A stretch of 64,000 nt of DNA from Parachlorella kessleri (taxonomy: Eukaryota; Chlorophyta; Trebouxiophyceae; Chlorellales; Chlorellaceae). Below, in pieces: positions 24,962 to 41,694 of this stretch. The notes beneath the pieces are model-generated. The model searched no databases. It saw nothing but the letters and a program-made list of their open reading frames with translations, and had not been told where the DNA came from. The position numbers and the translations under genes are program-made. Location: NCBI GenBank assembly GCA_001598975.1, contig BBXU01000127.1:56324-120323 (forward strand), written 5' to 3'. Each line of letters begins with the position of its first letter. Within the stretch, counting starts at the first letter, position 1.

Positions 24962-27322
24962 ATGTCAGTGGTGTCGCAGCTTTACAAACCCTATGACATC
25001 AGTGGGCAGACGGTGCTGATCACTGGTGAGAGCTTGCTGGCAAGTGCCCTGGCTGCGACCAAGCGCATCCGTGCAGGCTTCTCTAATGAAATGTCTCTTG
25101 GCATGCAGGTGCCAGCAGCGGCATCGGGCAGGTATGCATCCCCCAAGCCCTGCCCAGTTATTTGCAAACTGAACTGCGGTCAACAAGCCGAACCTCCACA
25201 ACTTCAAAACCTCACCGTTTTAATTTGCCTCCTGGCTCAGCTTGTGCAGTCCTGTGCTCTACGCTTCGCCGAGGCGGGGTGTCGACTAATTCTCATAGCA
25301 AGGCGGGCAGAGCGCCTACAAGCCCTGAAGGCGGACATTACTGAAAGGTTCAAGGTCCCAGTGCACACACAACCTTTGGTAAGTGGGTGGGGTGGGATGG
25401 GGTGGTATGTGTGGTGGTGGTGGTAGTGGTGGTGGTTGTGGTGGTGTTGTGTGTGTGTGTGGGTGGGTGGGGGGGGGGGCTACACATTGCTGCAACTGTG
25501 TGCAGACTTCAGGGTGTAGAACTCATTACTTCTGACTGCGGTTGTGCTTATATGAAGTTACTTGGCAGCTCCTTGGCTGCTGCAGGACGTGCGAGATATA
25601 CAGGCCATTCAGGAGCTCCCGCAGCAGCTGCCACATGAATTCAAGGAGGTTGATATCCTGGTAAGCCTTTTGTTATGGCCTGTGAGTTATGTGTAAATTC
25701 CCTAGTCCAACCCTGGCTTTGGACTCTGCTATTGCGGCCCGTTGCGTCACTCATGAAAGAAGGGGTGACCACACAACCTTTCTGCTGTGCTGCCCGCAGG
25801 TGAACAATGCGGGTTTGGCCCTGGGAACTGCAGGGGTTCAAGACAATGATGTGGAGGTGAGTTGGGGCTTGGGGCAGCAATCTTGCTGAGGGCATGTGGG
25901 TTGTGGAGATGACCAAGTTCAAAGGGACATGACTCATAAGTAATGAGCGTTGCTTCGCTGCCAATACCATTCCCACCCTTGCCAGGGCAGGCAGGGACTG
26001 ACATGCTGCTATGCTCTTTTCTGTGCAGGACCTGGTACAAATGCTAGAGACTAACTGCACCCAGGTGTGCCGGCATGGCCAAGGCATCAGCGCAGGTTTC
26101 CTCTGTTTGAAGACATGGTGCATCCAAATGACCAGCCCTGGAGACCCAGCCTGCAGCTGCACACAGCGAAAGGGTGACCATGGTGCAGCTCCCGCTCTGT
26201 CATTGATACCCTGTCCCTGAGTATGTTGCGGCAGGTGGTGATCTTCACCAAGACGTTCTTGGAAGGCATGCTGGCCCGCAACAAGGGCCACATCGTCAAC
26301 ATGGGCTCCGTAGCCGGCCATGAGTCCTACTCAGGTGCCCCCCAATCGACCTGCCTAGGCAAATGCTTCTTTGGGGTCCATGGTAGCGGGGACTCCCAAC
26401 AACAGTGGTCACAACTGCGCTATCACTTGCATTAGTTGACAGCTGACAGTGACTGTGCCGCAGGCGGCAGCGTGTACTGCGGTACCAAGCACTTCCTGGA
26501 TGCTTACACCACCGCTGCTCGGCATGACCTCGTGGGGACCAACATCCGAGTCACTGTCATTAGCCCAGGTGAGCTGCAGTAGCCTAATAGAATGTAACAC
26601 AGCTCCACTGCTGGATCGAGGGGGAGCAAGGTTAGACCACACACTAGGGCCAAGTGAATGACTGGTTTGAAAGCTTCTGCGTCCCAGAGCCGATGCATAG
26701 TAAGGCTATGTGTGCAAACCGTCTAGCAGGGCCTCACACGAGGCGGCCAGGGAGGATCTGTGTTGCCCTTTCAGGGCTCACAATGTGTGCTGCCCGGCCC
26801 AATGTGGGCCCATCCTGAGCATCAGGAGTTCTGCTGGATGAGGTTGTCTTCATTTTCATCATGCACAGGCGCCATGACAAGTCTCTGGCTACCTTCTGCA
26901 GGTGCCGTGAGAACAGAGTTCAGCGCGGTACGCTTCAAAGGGGATCAGGCCAAGGCCGATGCAGTTTATGAGGGCATACACCCGCTTACCGCTGACGACA
27001 TTGCCGACAATGTGCTGTATGCCTGCACCCGCCCAGCTCATGTCCAGGTGGGTTGGTGGCTAGGGGCAAATGACACCTGCCATCTTGTGCTTGTTGTGGC
27101 GGTTGTGGGGTGCCTTTGCCTCATGCTTTTGCTTCCTGTGCGACTGAGTTGGGAATTATAGCAGGACACATGTCGGATAATCGGGTGTTGCTGGTTCAGT
27201 ACTTCGTATAATGACGGTGTTTACCCTTTCTACCCACGCAGATCGCGGACATTGTTGTCCTTGCCACCTATCAGTGCTCTGCAAAAGGGATAGCAAGAGT
27301 TCTGAAGGGACAGCAAGAGTGA
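24962..27322 (+). CDS. Short-chain dehydrogenase/reductase (YdfG-like 3-hydroxy acid dehydrogenase family)
   Basis: Ten exons join in phase: 24962-25025, 25109-25131, 25250-25378, 25586-25660, 25800-25856, 26029-26064, 26235-26334, 26464-26568, 26902-27047 and 27242-27322, giving 271 residues. Classical SDR motifs are all present: nucleotide-binding TGASSGIGQ formed across exons 1 and 2, LIARRAERL (an Arg-Arg pair after beta 2, as in NADP-users), DVRD, NNAGLALG, catalytic Ser in MGSVAGHESY and the YCGTK motif giving Tyr and Lys. ISPGAVRTEF follows. The layout and C-terminus (IADIVVLATYQCSAKGIARV) match YdfG-type enzymes, which oxidise L-allo-threonine, serine or 3-hydroxy acids with NADP. No clear transit peptide, so a cytosolic site is likely. 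Exact substrate is inference. Intron 3 carries a long GT-rich tract. Confidence 0.88.
25383..25479 (+). repeat. GT/GGT-rich low-complexity tract in SDR intron 3
   Basis: Almost 100 bases of G and T with GGT runs, a (GT) run near 25445-25460 and a final run of ten Gs ending at 25479. It sits in intron 3 of the SDR gene, a few bases past its donor. It could form G-quadruplex structure in the transcript. Confidence 0.85.
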
Positions 27323-28047
27323 AGGCTGGCAACGATGTGCGGCCATCATGTGCGAGCCTGATGATTCTCTTTCTGTTAATAGGTGCTATGGCAACCTTCT
27401 GTGCTGTGCGGTGGCTTCTTTGATACCTTGCAAGCCACATGCATCCTCCTTTGCAGCTAGCTTAGCTTCATTCCCTGTAACGTTTGAGTTGTATTATCTA
27501 TTGGAACGCGTGCGCCTGCCTTCTACCAACGCCCATGTAGCCTACACTGTGCTGCAAGTCAATGCCTCGAAGAAGGAAGAAACGTTTAGACAAGTGGCGC
27601 TGAATGGAAGTGGCGCTGAATGGAATGGCGCTGAATGGGAAGCCCAGAACAAGTCTGTGCCACTGGCACTTCTGACAGGCGTGCAGCACCTTACCCAGGA
27701 AATGCAAACGTCCAACACTGCCCCTGTGCTGGCGAGTTACAGGCCAAAACCGAACCAACATCGTCCCTAGGTTCAGAACTCGTAGCACTGAACACCCACA
27801 GCCTGTGGGTGCTGAGCACGATTCCTTCACAGATCCATGTCTAATGTCTCCGGTACGAATTACGTACTGCTGCGGCTGCTCAGTAAAAGAAGAAGCCCTC
27901 ACATCACAAGATACAGTACATGCAAGATCAGTAACTTTTGTTGCTGCTATCAGTACGAGGCGAGCCAGATAATTGTAAGAGTAGGGGGACCCAGAGGTTG
28001 AAACCCAAGGGTGCACAACAGTTCCTTTCGGCACCTGTATAGTATAA
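27323..28047. other. Intergenic region
   Basis: About 725 bp. It holds a 16-bp triple repeat at 27592-27638 and the promoter of the next gene. No gene seen. Confidence 0.5.
27592..27638. repeat. ~16-bp tandem repeat, three copies
   Basis: AAGTGGCGCTGAATGG occurs at 27592 and 27608; a copy one base shorter starts at 27624. Confidence 0.9.
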
Positions 28048-28777
28048 ATGCTAAGAGTTGGTCGAGAAGCTTTTCGGCAATCGCTGCAGCAGTGGACGCC
28101 ATGCACCAGCTGCAGCATCCTGCAACGGGCAGGCTTCGCCAAAAAGGCAGCAAGGGATGAATCAGGAGGTGACTCGAAAATGCAGAAGCTGCTAAAAGCG
28201 CTGGAGCCACGAGAAGAAGAGGAAGTGCAGATGACCCCAGAGGACTTGGCAGAAGCAGAGAGGAGGTGGGTTGGTTGTTGGTGCCACTACGTGCAAGGCT
28301 GTGCCTGTCTCTGAGGGGCCTGGGTAGAGGTCTTATATCTCTGAAGTATGGGGTACTTGGCAGCGCACACTGGTGGGTTTCCGAGGAGCAGGCTGAGCAT
28401 ACTGCGGCTCGCTTGGCCCCACTGCCAGGCTCCTGCAATGTCCTGGTGCAAGGTTCGGTAGCAACCCTGGCTGCCACAGTTGAAGGCCGCTCGGGCTTCT
28501 GTGCTCCTGGCCATGCAGAGCCAAGGAATATAGCCGGCGGAAAATGGCAGAGCACCGTGCCTGGCAGCGGGACCTAACAACCAAGCTACGGCTCAAGGAG
28601 GCAGCCATCGCAGCGCTGCCGCCAGAGCTGCAGGCGGCTGCCAGGGAGCCAGACTATACCCCCTTCCCGCCCAACCGGCAGATGTTCACGGACACGCCCC
28701 CCATTGAGGGCTTTGGGGAGGCGTCTAAAACGCAGCAGCAGACAGGCAGGAGGTCCATAGGCACCAAGAAGCGATAG
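28048..28777 (+). CDS. Small basic protein, probable mitochondrial ribosomal protein (mL40/MRPL28-like)
   Basis: Two exons, 28048-28265 and 28519-28777, join in phase (AEAERRAKEYSRRK spans the junction) and give 158 residues. The start MLRVGREAFRQSLQQW is an amphipathic, Arg-containing leader that fits mitochondrial import. A charged helix follows (MQKLLKALEPREEEEV), then WQRDLTTKLRLKEAAIAALP, then a conserved Pro-rich end with YTPFPPNRQMFTDTPPIEGF. From memory, plant proteins of the mL40/MRP-L28 group end in a similar TPFPxNR...TPPIEGY block, so the call is by resemblance. The tail is basic (GRRSIGTKKR). It is convergent with phosphoglucomutase. The gene itself is well supported; the ribosomal assignment is moderate. 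Confidence 0.65.
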
Positions 28778-29474
28778 CAGGCTGGGGCGTAGGTCCACGG
28801 TCCGCAGAGCTTAGCAGCAGCAACAGCAGCCATCGTGGCGGTGGTCGTGCAAAGCTTGTGCTTAGCTATTGTAGTGTGTACTTTAGAGGTGGAAGTGTAG
28901 TGGTGTGTCGAGTGTAGGCAGCAAAGGTAGAAGGCAGCAAAGGTAGAAGGAGATTGGGTGTCAGTGGCGCTATTGTCATTCACATCGCTGTTGACTTTTC
29001 GTTGACTTTTAGTGAGGGTTTGCAGTGTCCCAGTTCCAAGAGCATAGCAGGTGCATGCTCACAGTAAATGGTTGCGACAAGAGTACCGGAGGTCAGCAGA
29101 GACGTAGCAACCCTCTGCACAACAAGTTTAACAAGACTATGCTGCTGACTATCAAAACTGCAGCAAGGCGCTGCAAGACAGCAAGTAGGCAACAAGGGAT
29201 TTGTTGGCACGCCGCATCCTTCCAGGTGGTGGAAGGAGGCTGGCCCCATAACCTGTCCCACCAATCATGCCCTGCCCCTCCAGGCACAGGCACCCCACTG
29301 CAAGCTCTGCACGCGGCTTCCCCAGGTGCGAAGCGCGGCAGGTGCCCAGGACAGCAGCCAAAGCTCTGTTCGGGAGCGCTACAGAGATCCCTGCTTAACC
29401 TCCACACCTCCAAACATGGGCATCGGCATCGTGCCCGTGAGCGCTCCAGCTCAGCCCTGATAACAGGGAGCTGC
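28778..29474. other. Intergenic region between convergent genes
   Basis: About 700 bp of presumed 3' UTR for both flanking genes, with a 16-bp tandem duplication at 28917-28948. No gene seen. Confidence 0.55.
28917..28948. repeat. Perfect 16-bp tandem duplication
   Basis: GGCAGCAAAGGTAGAA occurs twice head to tail. Confidence 0.9.
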
Positions 29475-34937
<5,463 letters not shown>

Positions 34938-36051
34938 CTGCACCAGCCAAGTAGGAGGGCGACTCTACTCAGAGGGAGCAGGGGTCTGACCCAGAGATCA
35001 GGCCAGCCCTTCCCTGAAGCACAAGCCCTATCAGGGTCTCTGAGGTTTTCTGTGCCCTGGTGGTTGCGTAGATTGGTCACTAACCCCAAATCCACAAGGT
35101 TGCTGGCAGCCATATCAGCATGTAGCCATGCCCGTGACCGCTTCAATGCGTCAGGAAACGAGTAAACCAACTGATGGATCAAACATTTCTAAGCACGGCA
35201 ACACCTTCCAAGGCCTACATTGGTCGCATCGTCCAGCCGATAACACCTCAACTGACCTCCATGCTGGCTGCGCCCGCACTGATCTGGATAGAGTTGCTGC
35301 TGCGACGCTGCTGGATCGCCAATGAGCGACGGCCAGTTGGGGTCTTGAGTGCAGGGTGGACTTCCAGGCGAGCGCTGAGCACCCTGAATAATACTCAGAC
35401 AACAAACTACTTGGATAAGTATCAACAAGTTTGCATTCACACAAGCGATGGCTGCTGGTAAGGATTAGCACAGAGATGGCAAGGCAGCCCACCTCAGTCC
35501 GGATACCACACAGGCACGTCTGAGCTGGAGGCGCACATTATCGCACAACTTTCAGAAGTATGCACTGATCCAACACCATCATAAAGCAACCTTTCCACAG
35601 ATGCAAAGCAGACACTACCTGGGCTAGGGCGCTATGCACCATGCACTGGTGCGGCGTTGACACCCTGAGTCAGCACCCAAGGCTGGAAGGCCAATCACGT
35701 ACTCACCTGTTCGACCTATGGCTTAGGTTGATGCTGCCAGTGCAACGGAGCTGGGCAGGGTGCAACAGTGCTGACATGCTCCAGATGCACCGCCACAAGG
35801 TCAGCAGGTGCTTGGGCAACGGGCAGCAGGTTACACAGACCCAGGTGAGGAAGCTGTGTTGAGCAATGATAAATCCCCACCGGCACGGCGGTGGGACCAT
35901 CAGTGCTGTGGGTCAAAGTGTAGGGGCATGCCGGGAAGACCAACCGCGCCAAGCTGCTGGGACCGCTCAAGCGCTCTTCACAGGTCTCGGTAGCATCTTT
36001 GCTTCATCTGCTGCACGCAAATGATCCCAGGCAGATGGGAAGCAGAAGTTG
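34938..36051. other. Divergent intergenic region with unresolved first exon(s)
   Basis: About 1.1 kb between phosphoglucomutase (-) and the C20orf27 homologue (+). It must contain the PGM start exon and both promoters. Short open frames on both strands show no recognisable domain. Confidence 0.5.
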
Positions 36052-36832
36052 ATGGGTAAGCAGCTCCATTTGATGACAGGAGTTGCACCGCCTGAAGGCT
36101 ACTGTTACTCCGACCTGTCATGGGCTAGCTAGCTGACCGCCAGGGCTGTTGGTATATGTCACTCCCACACCTGATACCGCTTGGCAAAGCTGTGCCATGT
36201 ACCTGACTGTCACCGCCCCTCGTGCCTACGCAGGGAAAGTCCACTTTGCTGAGGGTCAGTCGCCCCAACCACTCCCACTCGTGTGTTCTGAAGTGGTGGA
36301 GGTCAAGCTGGGCTTCCTGTCGTGCGGCGGCCTCTACACAACACCTATTATGACTTGTAGGGAGGGCTCCCCTCCGCTCGTTACCGGCATCGATGTATCC
36401 AACTTGGCAACCGAGTGGCAGCACCAGGCTGGAAAGCAGCCAACGTTGATGCTGCAGTTCTTGGCTGACAGGCCGGGTCCTTTTGGGGCGCAGTTTACCC
36501 TGCGCTTCTCTGAGCAGCAGGAGGTGAGAGGTGGCCATCACACATCAAGCTGGCTTTCACCAAATCGCTCCGACCTTGGCTCCTTGCACTGCAAAAGAAG
36601 CTTCCGTTGCTGTAACTTGTCGGCTGGAAGTGCTCCTGGGATGTTCCCCTATACCCTCAAAGTCAGCCGATGAATTTTTATATTGCTGTTGCAGGCTGTA
36701 AGAGTGGTTGTCAGTGCAAATGTAATGCCAAGGGATAAGGGCACTCCTGGCTTGAAGCCCTCTGTGCATTGCCTTGGCTTTGTTTCGGAAACAGATACAG
36801 AGGCAGCGTCTGACTGGCAGGGCTTTGATTAG
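36052..36832 (+). CDS. C20orf27 / adipose-secreted signaling protein homologue (DUF4517 family)
   Basis: Exons 36234-36523 and 36695-36832 join in phase and end at TAG 36830. The protein reads KVHFAEGQ, VVEVKLGFLSCGGLYTTPI, then MLQFLADRPGPFGAQFTLRF, and closes with VRVVVSANVMPRDKGTP and a last SDWQGFD. Human C20orf27, from memory, has the same order: VHFDE near the start, a VKVGFL strand, VRVTVQARVMDRHHGTP and a terminal SDWHGFD. The match at both ends makes homology convincing. The start is weak: ATG 36052 followed at once by a good donor (GTAAGC) gives M-G joined to KVHF in phase, with a first exon of four bases, total 143 residues. Function in algae is unknown; the animal name reflects a later role. 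Confidence 0.72.
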
Positions 36833-37758
36833 CCAGCGCTCGCAGTGCAGCATGGAGTACGTTCCCGTTGCTGGTGAAGACAGGCGAGCAGCAAGTTTGA
36901 GTTGGCTGGGCTGATTATCCTCAGAGCACGGTTGCTGTCAAGAGGCGTCCAAGCTGCTGGTGAGTGACCATCTATTTGTACAATAGCTAGAGATTTGTAT
37001 ATGTGCACACTTTGCCCACATGACGGGCCTTCATGAGGCGGTTTCATCGCTAGAGGATCGATAGTGACGGCATATACTCCTGGCATGTGGCACCTCTGGT
37101 CTCTAAGAGCCCTTCTCTTCGAACTGAGTGCAGGGCTTGTCGTGCGTTTGGGAAGCACCGCTATTGATGAATATGACAGCTTGCAAGTCATTTATATATA
37201 GTCCATGTAAGCCGTCTAGCTGTGAGATGGGGTATGGACTGAGCTCTACTTACTTTTAACGCCATCCTTTGATCCCCTAAGTCTGGCATCTCAGTCTATG
37301 GAGAACTAAAATTGCAGCAGCGCTTCACTGATGTACACTTCTCCCGTCTTGTTTGCACAATGCCCTTGCAGCTTGCTGTTGCATAGGTTTGCCAGCATCT
37401 AATGGAATGATATTAACATATGTGCCATGGGCTGTATCATTCATAGCTTTCTATTCGAGTGTCTACTGTGTCTACTCTCAAGGCACTAACTGGCCCTCTC
37501 AAGGCAATGTGGAAGGGCACATGGGAGCAAGCAGCCAGCAGTGTGCTGCAGAGCGTGCAGCCAATGCTTACTGATTACAAATGCAAACAGCCCCTTGTTT
37601 TTATTAGCAGGGCCTACTTCTTCTCAGTACACAAGACTCAGCATGCTTGGCTGGGAAGGTTGTTGTGCGGATGCTCCCTAAAAGGTCACCTTGCCCCCTC
37701 CATGGTTACGCTGGCGGTACTTCTCATAGACCCTCTGGCAAGCTTCTCCTGCCTCATC
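36833..37758. other. Intergenic region between convergent genes
   Basis: About 930 bp of presumed 3' UTRs. No gene or repeat seen. Confidence 0.5.
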
Positions 37759-40032
37759 CTACTCCTCCCTGCTGCGGTTCCTCATCAGCTTCTGCCGGTG
37801 GCGCTGCATCCGGGCTTGTACAATGGCCGCAATGTCGCTGCCCACACACTGCCGCTTAGCTGACTGCTGCTGCTCCATCACCTCCTTATCACCAAAGAGT
37901 GAATCAAAGAGGAGGCCAGCATTGGAGGTGGCTGCTGCAGTTGCTGCTGGCTTGCTCTCCTGCAGCGTCTCCTGGCTCCGCCGGCGGCTGAAGCTGCGGA
38001 CAGGCATCTGTGGTGCACAGGCTTCTACCCTGGCTGGCTGCTCTGCTTGATGTGCTGCTCTTGACTGGCGGGTAACCCTCCGCGGCTGCAAGGTGGGTTT
38101 GGCAGCCTCCTTGTCTGGCACTTCTTCCAGGTGTTGAGCAGCTAGGCTGCGCTTTCCCGCTGCTGTAGGTTTGGTGGTTCGCCCACCCTGCCGTAGGGGC
38201 TGGGATGTGGCCTTGGGCGCTGGCGCCTCCTCAATCAGCTGTTGCGAGGCACGGCTGCGCTTCACAGCCGGGGAAGCCCTGGCCAATGTGGTGGGCCTGG
38301 GTGGCTGGCTGTTAGTGAAGCCTGGACTACACAGCATCCTTGCCTCAAAGCTAGTCTGCACCCCAATTTCTGCACACAATAGGAGACCAGAAACCCTCAT
38401 TTTCAAACATACGTAGGATTTCATGTGTCTGTAGCACATGCTTGTTGCTGGTGTCACGCATACCAGGAGACGTACCAACCTTGCTGCCTGAAACCGGCTA
38501 TTGATTCTGACAAGGCTTACCTGTCAATACTGGGCGCCTCTGTCGCTGCTGCGCCAAGGCATGCTGTACTTGCTTGGAGAGGTCTTCGGTACCACCCTGG
38601 ACTTTGCTGAGCACCTGCAGGGTGTGAACACCTCACTTGGCCTTGGTGTGGGAAATTGCAGCTACTGGTACCTTATTGTGAGGTTATCTGCAACCCCGCA
38701 GAGAACCTTGCACACCACAGGCATGCGGTTTCATCACAGCAGCCTGGGTAGCCAGCCTTCAAGCCACTACCAACCACGTCACCACAGCAGGACTTACTGC
38801 CAGACACAAGGAGGCAACTGACCTCCTGGACTTGCATCAAGGTGGCCTCGAGGCTGCTGAGCTTGCCTCCCTGCCCGCGCAACTCAGCACTGAAGCCATC
38901 CAGCCTCCCATCCAGGGCATCCTGCTTAACGGTGATACTCTCGATCTTGTTGCTGCACATCATTTCAGACAACAAGGGTCAACCACCGGATCATCAATGA
39001 GCTGACCATTGCTAGCACGGCTCGTGCTTGTTGCAAGACCTTGAAGGTAGTGGGCAATGGTTTAGGGAAGAGGTTCGTGTCCGCGTGTGCACAGATGCCT
39101 GCTGCATGCAGTACCTGACTCTGTCCACGAGTTGCTGGCTGCCTGCCTCCATGAAGGTCTGTTTCTGCTGGATGTCATTCAGCAACCGTGCCGCCGTCTG
39201 CAGGGCAAAGTGTGTCCATGACGCCAGCTCTGTGGATTAGGTTGCAAGCATTGTGTTACTGATGCTGCCGCCAGCATGCACCATACAGTAGACATAGGCA
39301 AGTCTTGACACCCACATTGGTAGGCCTCATGCTGTTCTCCTGGCTGGGTCCGACATAATCATGGTGGTCATACTCAGCCATGTCTGCAGCAGGCTGCTCC
39401 TGCAGCAAGCACCAACAGCGCTGAGCTTCACTTTGCAATGATGCAAGGACTCAGGCGATGAAAGAGGAGTCTAAGTCGACAGGACCGCGTTGTAAGCAGG
39501 GCGATGTCACTTAGAGATACCTGAGACCAGGGCAAAACAGGGGCAGGGTTGGTGCTGCCCATAAACTTGAGGTGGCGTAGGTCCCGCATTGGAACTGCTG
39601 CGCTTTTGTGTGCCGCGCCATTCTGAGAGCCGAACCCCTGCATGCAAACAAGGGCGCAGCTTGGTTGCCATCCAGCGGTGCACGGCATCTGCCATGATAG
39701 GGAGGCAGGGATTTGTCTCCCAACCTGCGGCTGGCTAAAATTCTGCGAGGAGGTCTGCGGTTGGCTGAACTGGAAACGGCCTGGTAGCGGCCTTGAGGTG
39801 CCGGTGGTGGGTGCTGGCCTAGGGAATGGCCCGCTGAGCATGTTGGGCTGAGATGCTGCTGGCGCCTTGGCGGCGGCTAGCTGCTGCAGAGGGTTGGCCG
39901 CCTGCACACCAGGAACAGTGGTCTTAAGGGGACGTGAACTCAGCAACGACAGTGTTGGCGACAAGCGCACTGCAGTGCAGCTGCTTCACCTGTATCCAGG
40001 GCCTTGAGCTGGCGCCTTGAGGCTGACTATAC
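37759..40032 (-). CDS. Coiled-coil protein with SQPQ-rich N-part and basic C-part, unknown function
   Basis: Seven exons join in phase: 40032-39990, 39901-39725, 39637-39521, 39399-39316, 39197-39115, 38952-38823 and 38355-37759, giving about 410 residues without the unresolved start (ATG 40266 is one candidate). The N-part is low complexity and repeats SQPQ (RFQFSQPQ, NFSQPQ). The middle is a coiled coil: TAARLLNDIQQKQTFMEAGS, then NKIESITVKQDALDGRLDGF and GGKLSSLEATLMQVQE. The C-part is long, Arg/Lys-rich and repetitive (KRSRASQQL, KRSLAAQHL), with a GLLFDSLFGDKE motif and a last helix RMQRHRQKLMRNRSREE. I do not recognise it. The layout loosely recalls plant PRD3/PAIR1 meiotic proteins, but this is a guess. 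It diverges from the small coiled-coil gene at 40365. Confidence 0.65.
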
Positions 40033-40364
40033 CTGCGCGCAGGAGGCAGGTCCTTGGGCCTGTGCCGGGCACTCCAGTGCATAGCAAGCTTCCTGCAGGA
40101 GGAACAATACCTGTTCATCGTGGGAGGAGCTGAGCTGGCGGGGCCTTGCCAATATGGAAATTGCTCTGATGCCAAGAATAGCAGGCCAAGCGTGCAACGG
40201 AAGGTAATGGAGGCTGTTGGCAGTCAACGATGGTTGTTTACTCAAGTTCCCGCCGTGAAACGCCATGCTGGCATGGAGGGTTGAAATGGTGTATTTGCTT
40301 GGCCTTGCTCAAATCGCAACATACGACTTCTGCACCTCTAAACTGCATCACCTCCGTCAGGGCG

Positions 40365-40976
40365 ATGGAAACGAGCATGCAACCTGAGGCGGGCCAGGCC
40401 AAGGTAGGCTGAAGGCAGTTCAGGCCTGCCAGAGAAGCTTGCATTTGCTGCAGCTGCCCAGCCGCCAGGCACCCCAGGTCGCTTTCTTAACTGCACGCAG
40501 GAGCCTCAGGAGAGTGCTGACTTCATGTCCTCCATCCTGCTAGAGGTTTTTATGAAAGAGACGCAAGCGGCGATGGAGAACGACCTGCTGCCAAGGGCAG
40601 CACAGGTACCATGCGGCTTTCCAGGGCACCTGGGCGCAAGGAGCTGTGCAGTGCGTGTGTGCCTGCAGCATGCTTCTATTTCGGCAGCAAACGCCGCGTG
40701 ATTACCATGCGTGCAGGTGCATGCAGACATTGTGGCGCTGCAGCAGAATGCGGCTGAGTGCTCCTCCAAAGCAGGTTAGCTCGGATGGATGTGCCTTGCG
40801 GAACCTTCGTGAACTCCTGGTTGAGCCTCTGTGAATTGGCTAACGTAAAGCTGATGCGCCTCCATGCAGAGGATGAGAAGACGCACATTAATTCCGATCT
40901 GGAGCGGTTAACTGGCCTGGTGGTGGCCTTCCAGCAGAGCATCTCTCAGTTTTTGCCAGTGTCTTCTGTGTGCTGA
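40365..40976 (+). CDS. Small helical (coiled-coil) protein, unknown
   Basis: Four exons join in phase: 40365-40403, 40501-40605, 40717-40774 and 40870-40976, giving 102 residues. The start METSMQPEAGQAK is short and acidic. Three helical stretches follow: FMSSILLEVFMKETQAAMEN, VHADIVALQQNAAECSSKAE and INSDLERLTGLVVAFQQS. Heptad-like hydrophobic spacing suggests a subunit of a larger complex. No enzyme motif, signal peptide or membrane segment is seen, and I could not assign a family. The clean phases and consensus splice sites make it likely to be a real gene. It diverges from the longer coiled-coil gene, with some 100-330 bp between starts. Confidence 0.6.
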
Positions 40977-41694
40977 TGGTTTCCGTCGGAGGTGTGCTAG
41001 CTACTTCCATCTGTATCTATAGTCATGAGATTGCCATGGGCATGCTGGTATGATTGCCGTGTTCTTGGCTTGTGCAGCAGCAGCACAAGCCACCAGCCTG
41101 GTGCCGTGCTTCCAAGGTCATGTGCTGGCTCTTTGCATGGTAATGCTCTTCTTTCCGCCAACCGCACTCTTAAACCATGAGCGACTGTGTGGGACCCAAC
41201 ACTGCGTTGGAGTGCCAAATGCTCTGTAGCCATACCAGTATCAGACTTTTCTCAACAAGCGGCACCCAGCCTGGAAAGTGCAGCTTACAAGAAGTCTATG
41301 ACACAGTGCATTCCGCAATCCAGCTGTTTTATGAGGAACACCCAAGGCACCCCAGTGACAGCCGGCTGCTTACCAGCCTGGCAGGGTGGCAGTTGAGCTG
41401 GCGGCTGGCAAATGGCGGCCGTACAATAAGACTCCGGTTTCCCAGTTGTATCACCATATGCTGATAGAAGCTCGCCCTGTAAGCCCGTGGCCTGCAATAA
41501 ATGGGGATGTAAATAAATGCCCTTTAGCTGCTTGCTGGTCCTCGTGGCGATGCCATGGCATGCCAGCTTGCTTTCAAACGAGGAAAGCAGGAATCCGGGC
41601 GCAACTCTGTGGACCCACACCTGTATGACACACAACCACACTCACAACAGTCCTGAACCGCAGTAGATCGTGAAGGGGCTTACATCTCTATGTC
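40977..41694. other. Intergenic region
   Basis: About 720 bp. No gene seen; presumed 3' UTR of the small coiled-coil gene and promoter of the CBM20 gene. Confidence 0.5.

Noticed and set aside
35068..35113. PGM first exon ending at the GTTAGT donor near 35085
   Set aside because: Phase 2 there joins out of frame with GFTVKTV and hits a stop; only the weak GTGGAT donor would fit.
36021..36055. ATG 36021 as start of the C20orf27 homologue
   Set aside because: The frame reaches the GTAAGC donor in phase 2 and does not continue into KVHFAEG.
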